Source: Pseudomonadota bacterium
GTDB lineage: Bacteria > Desulfobacterota > Desulfobacteria > Desulfobacterales > JAHIVH01
Length of the DNA: 64,000 nt
Direction: 5' to 3'
NCBI GenBank assembly: GCA_018816735.1
Contig: JAHIVH010000081.1
Span: forward strand, 1 to 64,000
The position numbers were made by a program, and so were the translations under genes. Shown one piece after another: positions 1-10,075 of the stretch. Positions within the stretch are counted from its first letter, which is position 1; the number at the start of each line of letters is the position of its first letter. The notes under the pieces are model-generated. The model was not told where the DNA came from, ran no database searches, and saw only the letters and a list, made by a program, of their open reading frames with translations.

Positions 1-225
1 ATTCAGAAGCGGGGCCTTGAACCCTGTGAACATGCCGGTATCGATAATAGACGGGCACACACAGGTCACTTTGACGCCTTTTGACCCGAATTTTTTCATT
101 TCCATCCTGAGGGCATCGGAAAAGCCGACCACAGCAAACTTGGTGGCACAATAATCGGCCATTCTTTTCCCGATACCAGATCCCGCCCCTGTAATCACAA
201 CCGTTTTGCCGGTCAAAGATTTCAT
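1..225 (-). pseudogene. Internally deleted short-chain dehydrogenase (SDR), runs off the left edge
   Basis: Translating the minus strand from the ATG at 225 gives an SDR start, with the cofactor glycine motif TGAGSGIG at residues 12-19. It is followed almost at once (residues 25-29) by the active-site motif YCATK and the usual downstream ALRMEM and CPSIIDTGM segments. In an intact SDR about 130-140 residues separate these motifs, holding the rest of the Rossmann fold, the NNAG motif and the catalytic serine. Here they are three to five residues apart and the frame stays open. A strong ribosome site (GGGAGGA) precedes the ATG, so the shortened gene may still be translated, but the product cannot fold as a normal SDR. 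The 3' end lies outside the window. I call it a deletion derivative; an assembly collapse is also possible. Confidence 0.72.
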
Positions 226-451
226 GATCTTCCTCCCTTAAATGATTGGTATTGATTTCCCGCCGACAGTGGACACAGAAAAAATGCGCATTCACGGGGC
301 AGCAGCTGATTAATTGTCGGCTAATTTAAAAAAGGCAAAAAATAATGTAAGAAGAATTCATATCAGTTTCTGTTTTTCAAAACAATCATTAAATGATAAT
401 GTAATTTTTCATAGATTTTTAACAGGATGCGTTGAAGGAGATAAAATCACC

Positions 452-1264
452 TTGGAAAACAGAAGTTACCAGAAATCATTTATACTCGATATGGACGGTG
501 TGGTATACACCGGTTCAAGATTAATTCCCGGGGCCAAAGAATTTGTGGACCGGCTGAAACAGGGGAATTTCAAATTCCTGTTTCTGACGAACAATTCGTA
601 TTATACCCCATTGGAATTGAGGGATCGCCTTTTGAACATCGGAATAGATGTTACGGAAGACTATTTTTATACCTCAGCCATGGCAACAGTGAGCTTTCTT
701 AAAGTCCAAAGGCCAAATGGCTGCTCAGCCTATGTAATTGGCGGCAAAGGCGTTTTCGATGAGCTTGAAAAAGCAGGTATTGAAACAACCAACAAAAATC
801 CGGATTATGTTATTATTGCCGAAACCGAGGAATATGATTATGCCAAGATCATTGAAGCGACCTTGCTGATTCAGGAAGGCGCCAAATTCATTGCCACCAA
901 TCCGGACCTGACCGGACCCAGCCGAAGAGGACCGGTGCCTGCATGCGGCGCTTTGGTGGCGCCCATAGAGAAGGTTACCGGTGTTGCCCCGTATTTTCTG
1001 GGAAAACCCAACCCGGCCATGATGTTTTTGGCGCGAAAAAAACTGGGGGTGCATTCGGCCAACTGCTTCATGATCGGAGACCGGATGGATACGGATATTG
1101 TGGGCGGCCTGGAATCCGGAATGACCACCTGTCTGGTCCTGTCCGGCGTAACGACCAGGGAAATCATGAACCGGTTTCCCTATCAACCCGATTATGTGTT
1201 CAACAATCTGGGAGAAATCGATCCGGATGCGATTCTATCAAGACGGAACAGGGTGGAAAGCTGA
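452..1264 (+). CDS. HAD-superfamily IIA (NagD-like) sugar-phosphatase
   Basis: This is a cytoplasmic haloacid-dehalogenase-type phosphatase of the NagD/pyridoxal-phosphatase subclass. Motif I is ILDMDGVVYTG, with the nucleophile and acid-base aspartates at about residues 13 and 15. Motif II is FLTNNS, the lysine motif is GKPNP and the metal motif is GDRMDTDIVGG near the C-terminus. I start at the TTG at 452 because GAAGGAG lies 11 bases upstream and the product (270 residues) then has family length. The open frame extends upstream to a TTG at 314, but that part looks non-coding. The substrate cannot be told from sequence. The gene stands alone, with no close operon partner; 226-451 upstream shows no gene. 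Confidence 0.85.
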   Translation: MENRSYQKSFILDMDGVVYTGSRLIPGAKEFVDRLKQGNFKFLFLTNNSYYTPLELRDRLLNIGIDVTEDYFYTSAMATVSFLKVQRPNGCSAYVIGGKGVFDELEKAGIETTNKNPDYVIIAETEEYDYAKIIEATLLIQEGAKFIATNPDLTGPSRRGPVPACGALVAPIEKVTGVAPYFLGKPNPAMMFLARKKLGVHSANCFMIGDRMDTDIVGGLESGMTTCLVLSGVTTREIMNRFPYQPDYVFNNLGEIDPDAILSRRNRVES

Positions 1265-1416
1265 CTCATTTTGTGAATTGATTTTTGTTGATAAACCTGT
1301 TAAAGAATACAGGTTCTCTTTATTGTCTATTTATAATCGAAAAATTAGAGTTATCAAGATCAAAACACTTGCCATAAAGTTTTTTGCTGCATTTTTCATT
1401 TGAAAGGACTTGCTTG

Positions 1417-3096
1417 ATGAATCTGCTCAAAATGATTTCTCCTCGAAAAATTTCTCAAAAGATCATGCTGTGTATCGCATTGCTTTTCATTTCATTTTGC
1501 ACCACAACCGTTATTTCACAAATCTCAAAGATCAGAATTCAAAAAGAATATAATGCTATCGCCAAATGTTTTACATTGTCGTTAGCGGAGGGGCAACTAT
1601 TTACATCCAATCTTTCCATGCAAATGAAATTATACCAGGATTCTGCTGTTGCCGGAGAAGCATCAATGGTGAAAGACGCAGACAGTAAAATGCAGGCTGC
1701 GGTTAATGCATTAAAAGCGATGGAAGAAATCAGCTATAACAGCAAGGCGACATTGGATTATCTCCAACAGTTAAAAGAAACAATCATTCAATACACCCAG
1801 GAAGCCAGGACTGTTTATTCGGCTCTTGCAAATGAAGATGACAGTGAGGATATCGTTTCCCAATCGATCGATTTGGCGCAACGGAAGACAGGGATCATGA
1901 ATGATGCATCAACCCTGTTGGGAATGATCGCTCAGGATTTGAACCTGAGTAGTAAACAAATGGAATTGTCTGCCCAAAAGCAGTCTAAGGTGGAACTGAC
2001 CATCGTTGTTTTGACAATGATCGTTATGCTGATTGCGATTATTATCCTTGTGAGGAGATCCGTCACACAACCCATTCAGGTCATCGTTGACAGCGTAAAA
2101 GACATCGCAGAAGGAGAGGGGGATCTCACAAAGAAGATCAATATTGAAACGCAGGATGAAATGGCTGATTTGGCAAGAGGATTTAACACATTTATTGAAA
2201 AACTCCATACGATCGTTTCAGATGTTTTTAATAATACGGAAAATCTCAATATGTCATCAGAGGAACTTTCACGTCTGTCCAATGCGATGACAATGGCATC
2301 GAAAAAAGCGCTTGAAAAATCCGGCAATGTTTCCACGGCGGTTCGCGACATGAGTTCAAATCTGGAGTTGATTTCAGGCACCATGGAAACGGCAACCGAA
2401 AATTTGAACCAGATCTCATCGGCATCTGAAGAAATGACATCCACCATTCATCAGATAGCAAAAAATTCTTTAAATGCCCGCGACATCTCAGAGAGCGGTG
2501 TAAAAGGCTCCGGCATCATATCGGATAAAATAAACCGCCTGAGCGCAGAGGCTCAGGAAATCGGGAAAGTGACAGAAGTGATTACCGAGATATCCGACCA
2601 AACCAACCTGCTTGCCCTGAATGCAACGATTGAAGCTGCAAGGGCAGGTGAATACGGCAAAGGTTTTGCCGTTGTTGCAAATGAAATAAAAGAACTGGCC
2701 CGTCAGACTTCGGCGGCAACCACACGGATAAAAAACCAGATCGAAAGCATTCAACAGACCATCGAGAGTACGGTATCTGAAAATGAAAATATTTCCAGTA
2801 CGATCCATAAAGTGAACGGTATTGTCGTTGAGATCGCAAATTCTATGGAAATACAGGCTGAAACCACGCAGGAAATTTCCAAAAGAGTAGTCAGTACGTC
2901 CAGTCAGATTTCACAAACCAGTGAGAATGTTTCTAAAAGTTCAGATGTGGCCAAGGACATATCCAAGGATATTTCTGATGTAAACACCAAGATGACGGAA
3001 ATGAATGAAAACAGCTCACATCTGGATTCCAGCGCTGTGCAGTTGGCTGATCTGGCCAGTCAGCTCATGAAAATCGTCGAACAGTTTAAAATATAA
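1417..3096 (+). CDS. Methyl-accepting chemotaxis protein
   Basis: A transmembrane chemoreceptor of 559 residues. TM1 is about residues 16-34, a periplasmic sensor of about 155 residues follows, TM2 is about 192-213, then HAMP, then a long signalling coiled coil. The hairpin tip (residues about 391-435) carries the family signature [19 protein letters not shown] and [18 protein letters not shown]. Start: GAAAGGA precedes TTG-ATG at 1414-1417; I use the ATG. The small helical ligand domain gives no ligand. It sits 118 bases before a porin-like gene and a periplasmic binding-protein-like gene on the same strand, which suggests shared sensing or uptake. No che kinase genes are nearby. Confidence 0.93.
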   Translation: MNLLKMISPRKISQKIMLCIALLFISFCTTTVISQISKIRIQKEYNAIAKCFTLSLAEGQLFTSNLSMQMKLYQDSAVAGEASMVKDADSKMQAAVNALKAMEEISYNSKATLDYLQQLKETIIQYTQEARTVYSALANEDDSEDIVSQSIDLAQRKTGIMNDASTLLGMIAQDLNLSSKQMELSAQKQSKVELTIVVLTMIVMLIAIIILVRRSVTQPIQVIVDSVKDIAEGEGDLTKKINIETQDEMADLARGFNTFIEKLHTIVSDVFNNTENLNMSSEELSRLSNAMTMASKKALEKSGNVSTAVRDMSSNLELISGTMETATENLNQISSASEEMTSTIHQIAKNSLNARDISESGVKGSGIISDKINRLSAEAQEIGKVTEVITEISDQTNLLALNATIEAARAGEYGKGFAVVANEIKELARQTSAATTRIKNQIESIQQTIESTVSENENISSTIHKVNGIVVEIANSMEIQAETTQEISKRVVSTSSQISQTSENVSKSSDVAKDISKDISDVNTKMTEMNENSSHLDSSAVQLADLASQLMKIVEQFKI

Positions 3097-3214
3097 GGTT
3101 TATAGGCGATGTTGCCGCTTACAGATACACCATGGGCATGGATTGTTACCATAGAAATGTTCGGATTCTCTATGCAATTGATTGAGCAGTGACCCCCCCA
3201 AACAAGGAGGAAAA

Positions 3215-4483
3215 ATGAGGACAAAATGGATTGGTATTTTAACAATGGTAGTATCGGTTGTCGTGATCACAAATCCGGGGTTTTGTTTTACCCAGGATGA
3301 CATTGCCATGCACGGCTTTGTCAGTCAGGGATATATGAAATCCTTTGACAACAACTATTTCGGCAATACCAAAGAGGGCAGCTTCGAGTTCAATGAAATC
3401 GGCGTAAATTTTGCGGTACCGGTGACAGATGAGCTCCTGTTTGGTATCCAGTTCTTTTCCAGGGATATGGGCGAGTTCAGCAATAATGAGTTGATCGTTG
3501 ATTGGGCGTCGCTTAGTTATACATATACCGACTGGATGGGATTTCGCGCAGGCAAGTTAAAGCTCCCCTTTGGCTTATACAACCGAAAACGGGACGCTGA
3601 TATGCTGAGAACATCCATTATACTGCCGCAAAGCTTTTATCAGGAGGGGCTGAGGGAATTTACCGTCGCCATTTATGGCGGCAGTCTCTATGGCATGGCG
3701 GAGGTGGGCCCGTTGGGTTATCTCGATTACGAATTTTTCTTTGGTACGTTGCCACTGTCGGAGAATACGCTTTACATTATCGAATTGATAGAGAAATTTA
3801 AAATTTTAAACCAGGGGTTTGAATCTCTTTTCCAGGATATGGGTTCGTTTGAAATGGTGCTTCGCCATTTTGAAGGGGGAATGCTGGTCTGGAATACGCC
3901 AATCAGCGGTTTGAGAATCGGTTTGATCGATATGATCGGAAAAGGAAGCGCCACCAGCACGATAACAATTCCAGACCAGACAGGAAAACAACCGGATACT
4001 GTCATTGACATTGACATGGATATTAAACTCAAGGAAATAAGCACATTATCTGTGGAGTATGATATTGGCAGGTTTATTTTTGCAGCAGAACACATGCGCG
4101 TTCATATCGGAATCGATAGCGGCCTGGAAATTCCGGGAATAGACAAGTCTGCAATCGAAGATGTTTTAATGATAGGCTATTACGGGTCCATATCCTGTGA
4201 TGTCAATAAATATCTTTCACTGGGGGTTTCATATGGCGAGTTTTATCCGGATGCCAACGATCAGGATGGTTCTGTGTTTGAAGATAAAGGTTATCCGGAT
4301 TATTTCGCGTGGCAGAAGGAGACCACCGTCAGCGCAAAACTCAATATTTCAGATTCCTGGTGCGTCAAGTTAGAAACCCATTTCATTAACGGACTTGGGC
4401 AGGTCAGTTTAGCCACCAATCCCAAGGACAGCGCTGAAGAGAACTGGATTATGTATGCCATTAAAACAAGCTTGAATTTCTAG
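3215..4483 (+). CDS. Outer-membrane porin-like beta-barrel protein
   Basis: Predicted 422-residue outer-membrane protein. The N-terminus is a Sec signal peptide (about 25 residues, ending near GFCF). The rest alternates polar and hydrophobic residues with many aromatics, as in a beta barrel, and ends in the aromatic residue F (SLNF), the usual C-terminal barrel signal. The stretch FRAGKLKLPFGLYNRKRDADMLR resembles the porin region of DcaP/OprO-like phosphate- or anion-selective porins. The start has a textbook AAGGAGG seven to eight bases upstream. It lies between a chemoreceptor and a periplasmic PBP-like gene, probably co-transcribed with the latter (32-base gap). Substrate is unknown. Confidence 0.75.
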   Translation: MRTKWIGILTMVVSVVVITNPGFCFTQDDIAMHGFVSQGYMKSFDNNYFGNTKEGSFEFNEIGVNFAVPVTDELLFGIQFFSRDMGEFSNNELIVDWASLSYTYTDWMGFRAGKLKLPFGLYNRKRDADMLRTSIILPQSFYQEGLREFTVAIYGGSLYGMAEVGPLGYLDYEFFFGTLPLSENTLYIIELIEKFKILNQGFESLFQDMGSFEMVLRHFEGGMLVWNTPISGLRIGLIDMIGKGSATSTITIPDQTGKQPDTVIDIDMDIKLKEISTLSVEYDIGRFIFAAEHMRVHIGIDSGLEIPGIDKSAIEDVLMIGYYGSISCDVNKYLSLGVSYGEFYPDANDQDGSVFEDKGYPDYFAWQKETTVSAKLNISDSWCVKLETHFINGLGQVSLATNPKDSAEENWIMYAIKTSLNF

Positions 4484-4515
4484 ATCATCCTGCACAGATA
4501 AACTGGAGGAGAAAA

Positions 4516-4938
4516 ATGAAAATAATGAAACGGGTTGTTTCCTATATAACTGTGGTTTTGTGCTTATATGGCACGTCATTTGGCGATGTGCTTCTGATTG
4601 CAAACAAGTCTGTCAAGCAAACGTCCTTCACAAAAGGGGATGTGAATTTGATTTTTTTGGGAAAAAAGAAAAAATGGGATGATGGCCAGATGATCAAGAC
4701 AGCGGTACTGAAGGAAGGGGCTACCCATGAAGCATTCCTAAATGAATTTGTAGACAAAACACCAGCCAAGTTTTCTTCTTTTTGGAAACTGGTTATCGTC
4801 TCAGGGACCGGCTATCCCCCAAAGTCTCTTGGAACCGAGGCAGATATGATCGATTATGTGAGCAGGGAGGAAGGCGCGATTGGGTATATCTCCTCTTCTA
4901 CACCCCATGATAATGTGAATGTAATGGAAATCAAATGA
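4516..4938 (+). CDS. Small periplasmic phosphate-binding-protein-like protein
   Basis: A 140-residue protein with a signal peptide (residues 1 to about 22). It resembles the single-domain PstS-like (PBP_like) proteins. Recognisable points are the N-terminal VLLIANKS strand, the IFLGKKKKWDDG segment typical of this family, and the C-terminal GAIGYISS, which matches the phosphate-site loop of PstS homologues. It is about half the size of true PstS, so it is one lobe or a minimal binding protein and no permease is nearby. GGAGGAG precedes the ATG. Its partners are the porin and perhaps the chemoreceptor upstream, so a ligand-presenting role is more likely than ABC import (inference). Confidence 0.72.
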   Translation: MKIMKRVVSYITVVLCLYGTSFGDVLLIANKSVKQTSFTKGDVNLIFLGKKKKWDDGQMIKTAVLKEGATHEAFLNEFVDKTPAKFSSFWKLVIVSGTGYPPKSLGTEADMIDYVSREEGAIGYISSSTPHDNVNVMEIK

Positions 4939-4975
4939 TCCAATAAAATCAATCGATACATGTTTTTAAAGACGG

Positions 4976-6778
4976 TTATGGATTTTTGTAGGACTCAAGT
5001 TCCTGCCACCTTGCATAGAGGTGCTCCACTTTTTCCTGGGCATCTTTCAGTTTTTCGCAGCACAGTTTCATGCGGACAGGATCATTGATGATGGATGGGT
5101 TCTGAACATCTTCTTCAAGCAGGGAAACATTTTCCTCTGCCTTGAGGATGGTTTCTTCGATGCGATCAAGCTCATACTGATGTTTAAAGGAGAATTTTTT
5201 TTCTGCTGATGTGGGCGCTTTTTTTGCGGGCTGGGGTTTTGCTTCTTTTTTTTCCGGTTTCCGGGTGCCGCATGCCTCCAGCCACTGGAAATAATCGGCA
5301 AAAATGCCGGCGTTACCTTTGCCGTCAAACCCGATGATCATGTCTGTCAACCGATCCAGAAAAAACCGGTCATGGCTGACGATAACGACCGCACCGGGGA
5401 ATTCAGAAAGGCTCTCTTCAAGAACTTCAATGGAAGGAATGTCAAGATCGTTTGTGGGTTCGTCAAGAAGGAGGATATCTGCCGGCTGACGCATCAGATG
5501 GGCGATCAGGATTCTGGCCTGCTCGCCTCCGGAGAGTCTTCCCACAGGCAGATCAAGTTGATCCGGGCTGAACAGAAACCGTTTGGCCCAGGTAACCACA
5601 TGGACACTTCTATCTCTGTAAACCACAGCATCACCAGCGGGAGACAGGGCTGTCCGAAGCTTTGCTTCCTGGTCGAGCTTTTGCCGGTTCTGGTCAAAGG
5701 TCACCATTCTCAAGGTGTCTGCAGTTTCGATCGCGCCTTCATCCGGTTTTATGCTTTGGGCCAGAATGCGGATCAATGTGCTTTTTCCGGAGCCGTTTCG
5801 TCCAAGGAGGCCGATTCTCGTGCCTGGCTTCAGTTTGAAGGAGAGATTTTTAAACAAAGACGCCCCTCCCATGCTTATACCGATATTGGTGGCCACAAGA
5901 AGATTTTTGGTCTTTCGATTCGTGGAATCAAAATTAAATTCAACGGTTTTGTTCTGCTGATTTCTGTGATGAATGTCTTTCAATTCTTCGCCGAGCATTG
6001 CCGCCTTTTCAATCCGGAACTTTGCCTTGGTTGTCCTTGCTTTGGGTCCGTGCGCCAGCCAGTTCCGTTCCTGCCGGACCACATTGGCCAGTGCGCTTTC
6101 TTTGTCTTTCTGGGTTTTCAGGAATTCGCTTCGTTTCCTTACAAATTCGGAATAGTTGCCGTTCACCTTCAGACAGCCCTCAGGATATAAACGCCCAAGT
6201 TCGACAATTTTGTTGGTGATGTTTTCAAGAAAATACCGGTCATGACTTACGAGAACAAAGGAAAACGATGCGTTCTTCAGTATGGTTTCAAGCCAGAGTA
6301 TGCCTTCAATATCGAGATGGTTCGTGGGTTCATCCAGAAAGAGAATGTCAGGCTGCCTGATCAGGGAACAACATATGGCAAGCCGTTTCCGCCATCCCCC
6401 TGAAAGAGAATTTGTTTTCTGGTCCGGGTTGGTGAATTCACCCAAACCGATTGTCTTCTGCACGGCCGTATATTTCTGGTGCTCTTCAAGTACCATGTCG
6501 GACATGGCCGAAAACAAAGCATCTTCCACGCTATTTTCATCATCAAATTTGTCTATCTGGGGAAGGTAGACCACCCGTGTATGCTTTTTCATGGACCGGA
6601 CACCCTTATCCGGTTCTACCTCACCTGCAAATATTTTTAAAAGTGTGGATTTGCCTGAGCCGTTCGCCCCGATCAGCCCTACCTTTTCGCCTTCGGAAAA
6701 TCCCAGGGTCAGGTTCGTGAAAAGGGGGAGATCCTGATACGATTTTTCCAGTGATTGATAGCTGATTAGATAGGACAT
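4976..6778 (-). CDS. uup: ABC-F family ATPase, Uup-like
   Basis: Soluble duplicated ABC ATPase of about 600 residues with no membrane segments. Walker A motifs are GANGSGKST (about residue 37) and GRNGSGKST (about 330). Each half has a signature (SLSGGWRKR; RLSGGEQAR) and a Walker B followed by LDEPTNHLD or LDEPTNDLD. The arm linker lies between halves, and the C-terminus (from about 510) is a Lys/Ala-rich linker plus a coiled coil, which is diagnostic of Uup rather than EttA. Uup proteins act on ribosomes and affect transposon precise excision. It is the last gene of the heme operon. I start at ATG 6778, 14 bases after ahbD; a TTG at 6796 overlaps the ahbD stop. Neither has a clear ribosome site, so translation may be coupled. 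Confidence 0.88.
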   Translation of the reverse strand: MSYLISYQSLEKSYQDLPLFTNLTLGFSEGEKVGLIGANGSGKSTLLKIFAGEVEPDKGVRSMKKHTRVVYLPQIDKFDDENSVEDALFSAMSDMVLEEHQKYTAVQKTIGLGEFTNPDQKTNSLSGGWRKRLAICCSLIRQPDILFLDEPTNHLDIEGILWLETILKNASFSFVLVSHDRYFLENITNKIVELGRLYPEGCLKVNGNYSEFVRKRSEFLKTQKDKESALANVVRQERNWLAHGPKARTTKAKFRIEKAAMLGEELKDIHHRNQQNKTVEFNFDSTNRKTKNLLVATNIGISMGGASLFKNLSFKLKPGTRIGLLGRNGSGKSTLIRILAQSIKPDEGAIETADTLRMVTFDQNRQKLDQEAKLRTALSPAGDAVVYRDRSVHVVTWAKRFLFSPDQLDLPVGRLSGGEQARILIAHLMRQPADILLLDEPTNDLDIPSIEVLEESLSEFPGAVVIVSHDRFFLDRLTDMIIGFDGKGNAGIFADYFQWLEACGTRKPEKKEAKPQPAKKAPTSAEKKFSFKHQYELDRIEETILKAEENVSLLEEDVQNPSIINDPVRMKLCCEKLKDAQEKVEHLYARWQELESYKNP

Positions 6779-6792
6779 ATTTTTCAAGTGAT

Positions 6793-7905
6793 TCAAATCA
6801 TCGGCTGATATGAACAGAGAGGTTCCTCGGATAAATAGTTGCCGGTGGCTTCATAAGCTCTTGCACGGCACCCGCCGCAGACCTTGATATATTCGCATCC
6901 ACCACATTTTCCCTCGTAAAGTTTGTAATCCCGAAGATTTTTGAACGTTTCAGAGGCTTGCCAGATATCGGCAAAAGAGGTTTTTGTCACATCTCCGCAA
7001 GGGGTGTGGAGAAAACCGCAGGGCTGGACAATCCCCACATGGGAGATAAAACAGAACCCAATACCGCCAAGGCACCCTCGGGTAACCGCATCGAGTCCAT
7101 GGGTTTCAAAGGATATTTTCTCCCCGTCCTCTTTGGCGCGTTGACGCAAGATCCGGTAGTAATGGGGCGCGCAGGTTGCTTTAAGCTGGAGAGGGGTTTT
7201 CTTTCTCTGATCATAAAACCAGTTCAGCGTATCTTCATATTCCATGGCATCGATGGCCTGATCGATAATATACTTGCCCCGTCCAGTGGGGACCAGAAGA
7301 AAAATATGATGGGCCACTGCACCGAGTTTCTCAGCAAGGGAAAGGATTTCGGGTATTTCGGAAAGATTGGCCTTGGTGATGGTGGTATTGATCTGAAATT
7401 CAATGCCCGCTTCTTTTGCGTGGGCAATGCCTTGAAGCGCACCGTCAAATGCACCTTTTACGCCTCTGAATCTGTCATGGCGTTCTTTTGTCGCCCCATC
7501 GATGCTGATGCTGATTCGTTTGATGCCTGATTCAGCCATTTTCCCGGCAGAGTCTTTTGTGATGAGCGTGCCATTGGGAGCCATGACCATCCGCAAGCCT
7601 TTTCCCGTGCCGTAGGATGCGATTTCAAAAATATCCTTTCTTAAAAGCGGTTCTCCACCGGTCAGGATGACGATCGGTTTTCCCACTTGTGCAATCTGGT
7701 CGAGAAGGATTAATGACGCTTTTGTGTCAAGTTCGCCTTCGTAAGGCTCAAGCTGTGCTGCTGCCCGGCAATGAACACAGGACAGGTTGCAGCTTCGTGT
7801 GGTTTCCCATGCAACGAGTCTTAAGTTCGCCTCTCCGGGTTTTTTTGCGGCATGAGGATGCGCGTCATGTTGCTCATAGGGATGCGGGTGATGATGAGGT
7901 GCCAT
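6793..7905 (-). CDS. ahbD: Radical SAM heme synthase AhbD
   Basis: Last enzyme of the siroheme-dependent heme pathway: it oxidatively decarboxylates the two propionates of iron-coproporphyrin III to the vinyl groups of protoheme. The radical SAM cluster motif CNLSCVHC has cysteines at 39, 43 and 46, followed by the SAM-binding GGEPL. A C-terminal SPASM-type cysteine set (CGGC, CGGCRA, CSYQP, about 335-365) binds auxiliary iron-sulfur clusters. The N-terminus is unusually His-rich (HHHPHPYEQHDAHPH), perhaps a metal or heme ligand tail. The gene begins 3 bases after hemB. Assignment rests on the SPASM pattern and the ahbC-hemB neighbourhood. Confidence 0.9.
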   Translation of the reverse strand: MAPHHHPHPYEQHDAHPHAAKKPGEANLRLVAWETTRSCNLSCVHCRAAAQLEPYEGELDTKASLILLDQIAQVGKPIVILTGGEPLLRKDIFEIASYGTGKGLRMVMAPNGTLITKDSAGKMAESGIKRISISIDGATKERHDRFRGVKGAFDGALQGIAHAKEAGIEFQINTTITKANLSEIPEILSLAEKLGAVAHHIFLLVPTGRGKYIIDQAIDAMEYEDTLNWFYDQRKKTPLQLKATCAPHYYRILRQRAKEDGEKISFETHGLDAVTRGCLGGIGFCFISHVGIVQPCGFLHTPCGDVTKTSFADIWQASETFKNLRDYKLYEGKCGGCEYIKVCGGCRARAYEATGNYLSEEPLCSYQPMI

Positions 7906-7908
7906 AAT

Positions 7909-8883
7909 TTATCCGTTTAATACTTTTGCAGCTTCAATGGCGAAATACGTCAGAATCATATCCGCGCCAGCCCGTTTGATTGAGGTCAACGTTTCCATCA
8001 TCACTTTTGTACCGTCGATCCATCCCATTTTATCTGCAGCCTTGATCATGGCGTACTCGCCACTCACGTTATAGGCGGCAATCGGGAGGTCTATTTCCTG
8101 GCGGACGCTTGAGATGATATCGAGATAGGACAGTGCTGGCTTTACCATGATGATGTCCGCTCCTTCCTCAACATCCATGGTCGCCTCCCGGATGGCTTCC
8201 CGTGAGTTGGCCGGGTCCATCTGGTAGGTTCTTCTGTCTCCGAATTTGGGAGCGGAATCGGCAGCTGACCGAAACGGCCCATAATAGGCGGAACAGTATT
8301 TGACGGCATAGGACATGATCGGTATATCCTCGAATCCCTTTTCATCCAGTTCTTCACGGATTTCCGCTACCCGGCCGTCCATCATATCCGAAGGGGCGAC
8401 CATGTCAGCACCTGCTTCAGCATGGGATACAGCAGTTCTTGCAAGCAGATCAAGCGATGCGTCGTTATCGATTTTTTTCTTGTCAGGAATACCGCAGTGG
8501 CCGTGATCGGTATATTGGCACAGACATACATCCGTGATAACCGTGATATCGGGAACTTTATTCTTTACTTCCTTCACAGCCCGCTGAACAATGCCGTTTT
8601 TGGCATATGCACTTGTGCCAAGCGCATCTTTTTTGTCTGGAATGCCAAAAATCATAACTGCAGGGATATTTAAATCACGGGCTTCTTTTACCGTTTTGAC
8701 AATATGGTCAATGGATAAGTGAAACTGACCCGGCATGGATTCGATCGGGTTTTTAATGTCCTTTCCATTGATGGCAAAAAGGGGCAGGATAAAATCATCC
8801 GTTGTTAACCGGGTTTCCTGCATCATTCTTCGAAGCGTTTCAGAGGCCCTCATGCGTCTTGCGCGATAATCCGGGAAAAACAT
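7909..8883 (-). CDS. hemB: Delta-aminolevulinic acid dehydratase (porphobilinogen synthase)
   Basis: Condenses two 5-aminolevulinates to porphobilinogen, an early tetrapyrrole step. The product is 324 residues, normal for the family. The zinc-binding cysteines are visible in [14 protein letters not shown] (C120, C122, C130), marking the zinc-dependent type. The two active-site lysines fall in [15 protein letters not shown] and [10 protein letters not shown]. It lies between ahbC (4-base gap) and ahbD (3-base gap), so early and late heme steps are co-expressed. The intermediate genes (hemC, uroporphyrinogen synthase and methylase, ahbAB) are not in the window. Confidence 0.97.
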   Translation of the reverse strand: MFFPDYRARRMRASETLRRMMQETRLTTDDFILPLFAINGKDIKNPIESMPGQFHLSIDHIVKTVKEARDLNIPAVMIFGIPDKKDALGTSAYAKNGIVQRAVKEVKNKVPDITVITDVCLCQYTDHGHCGIPDKKKIDNDASLDLLARTAVSHAEAGADMVAPSDMMDGRVAEIREELDEKGFEDIPIMSYAVKYCSAYYGPFRSAADSAPKFGDRRTYQMDPANSREAIREATMDVEEGADIIMVKPALSYLDIISSVRQEIDLPIAAYNVSGEYAMIKAADKMGWIDGTKVMMETLTSIKRAGADMILTYFAIEAAKVLNG

Positions 8884-8887
8884 GAGA

Positions 8888-10075
8888 TCATTCCTTTATT
8901 GAGATTTCTTCGTCCGTTAAATAGCAGGCTGGATCAGGTGCCCACACATCGCCTGTCATGGCTTCAGCGCGAACTCTGAAATTACCGCCGCAGATGGAAA
9001 GCCAGGAACAGGTTTTGCACCTGCCCGTAACATATTTTTTCTTTTCTTTCAATTGAAGAAGAAATTTATCTTCAGGATCGGTCCAGATTTTAGAAAAGGG
9101 CCGTTTCCTGACATTACCGAAGCTTTTGTGCCGCCAGAACTGATCGGCGTAAACCTCACCATCCCAACTGATGCATCCAATGCCAAGGCCAGTGCTGTTT
9201 CCTTCGTTCATATTCAGAAGTTCAAGGACTTCCTTCGCTCTTTCGGGGTTTTCCTGTTTCATTCGAAGATAAAGATAGGGCCCGTCTGCGTGATTGTCTA
9301 CAGTCAGCACTTCCTTGGGCTTTCCCCGGTCATGAAGGTCTCTGGTTCGGTCCATAATGAGATCCACCAGTTTACGGCTTTCGTCATGATTTAAATCTTC
9401 ATCAATCAGATCCGACCCTCTGCCCGTGTAAACCAGATGATAAAAGCATACCCGGGGGATATCCATCTCTTCCAGAAGATCAAACACCTGGGGAACATCA
9501 CATGCATTTTTTTTGTTGATGGTAAACCTTAAACCCACTTTGATACCAGCGGCCTGACAGTTCCTGATGCCATCCATGGTTTTTTCAAATGCGCCTTTAA
9601 CCCCTCTGAACTGATCATGAATCTCTTTCATGCCGTCCAGGCTGATACCCACGTAAGACAGGCCGATCTCTTTCAGGATTTTTGCTTTTTCAGCAGTGAT
9701 GAGTGTCCCGTTTGTGGAAATGACCGCGCGCATCCCTTTTTTGACCGCGTGTTCGGCAAGCTCGGGCAAATCTTTTCTCATCGTGGGTTCTCCACCTGAG
9801 AACAGAATCACAGGAGAACCGAATTCGGAAAGATCATCAATAATCGCCTTGCCTTCTTCGGTGGTCAATTCGTTTTCAAAAGCCATATCCTTTGCATGGG
9901 CATAACAATGAATGCATTTAAGATTGCACCGTCTTGTAATATTCCATACCACAACCGGTTTTTTGTCAGCCGAAAACTGCAGCAGATGGGATGGCAGTTT
10001 GCCGGAATGTCTTTCATAGCGAAGTGCGTCGGACGGTTCAACCGTACCACAATAGAGTTTTGATATTCCAATCAT
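8888..10075 (-). CDS. ahbC: Radical SAM AhbC (12,18-didecarboxysiroheme deacetylase)
   Basis: Converts 12,18-didecarboxysiroheme to iron-coproporphyrin III by removing two acetate side chains, the step before AhbD. The 395-residue product has the radical SAM motif CNLKCIHC (cysteines 50, 54, 57), SGGEP, and a C-terminal cysteine set ([12 protein letters not shown], then C in PACYL) for an auxiliary cluster. The N-terminus [16 protein letters not shown] is typical of AhbC from sulfate reducers as I recall them. The start ATG overlaps the upstream clpX-like stop codon (ATGA), indicating translational coupling. Confidence 0.92.
   Translation of the reverse strand: MIGISKLYCGTVEPSDALRYERHSGKLPSHLLQFSADKKPVVVWNITRRCNLKCIHCYAHAKDMAFENELTTEEGKAIIDDLSEFGSPVILFSGGEPTMRKDLPELAEHAVKKGMRAVISTNGTLITAEKAKILKEIGLSYVGISLDGMKEIHDQFRGVKGAFEKTMDGIRNCQAAGIKVGLRFTINKKNACDVPQVFDLLEEMDIPRVCFYHLVYTGRGSDLIDEDLNHDESRKLVDLIMDRTRDLHDRGKPKEVLTVDNHADGPYLYLRMKQENPERAKEVLELLNMNEGNSTGLGIGCISWDGEVYADQFWRHKSFGNVRKRPFSKIWTDPEDKFLLQLKEKKKYVTGRCKTCSWLSICGGNFRVRAEAMTGDVWAPDPACYLTDEEISIKE

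Noticed and set aside
4516-4938. Full phosphate ABC importer
   Set aside because: The binding protein is only 140 residues and there is no PstA, PstB or PstC gene nearby.
5372-6190. 272-residue plus-strand frame across uup
   Set aside because: It mirrors a clear ABC-F gene on the other strand, has no ribosome site and no family pattern.
6958-7530. 190-residue plus-strand frame
   Set aside because: Antisense to ahbD; composition follows the codon structure of the true gene.
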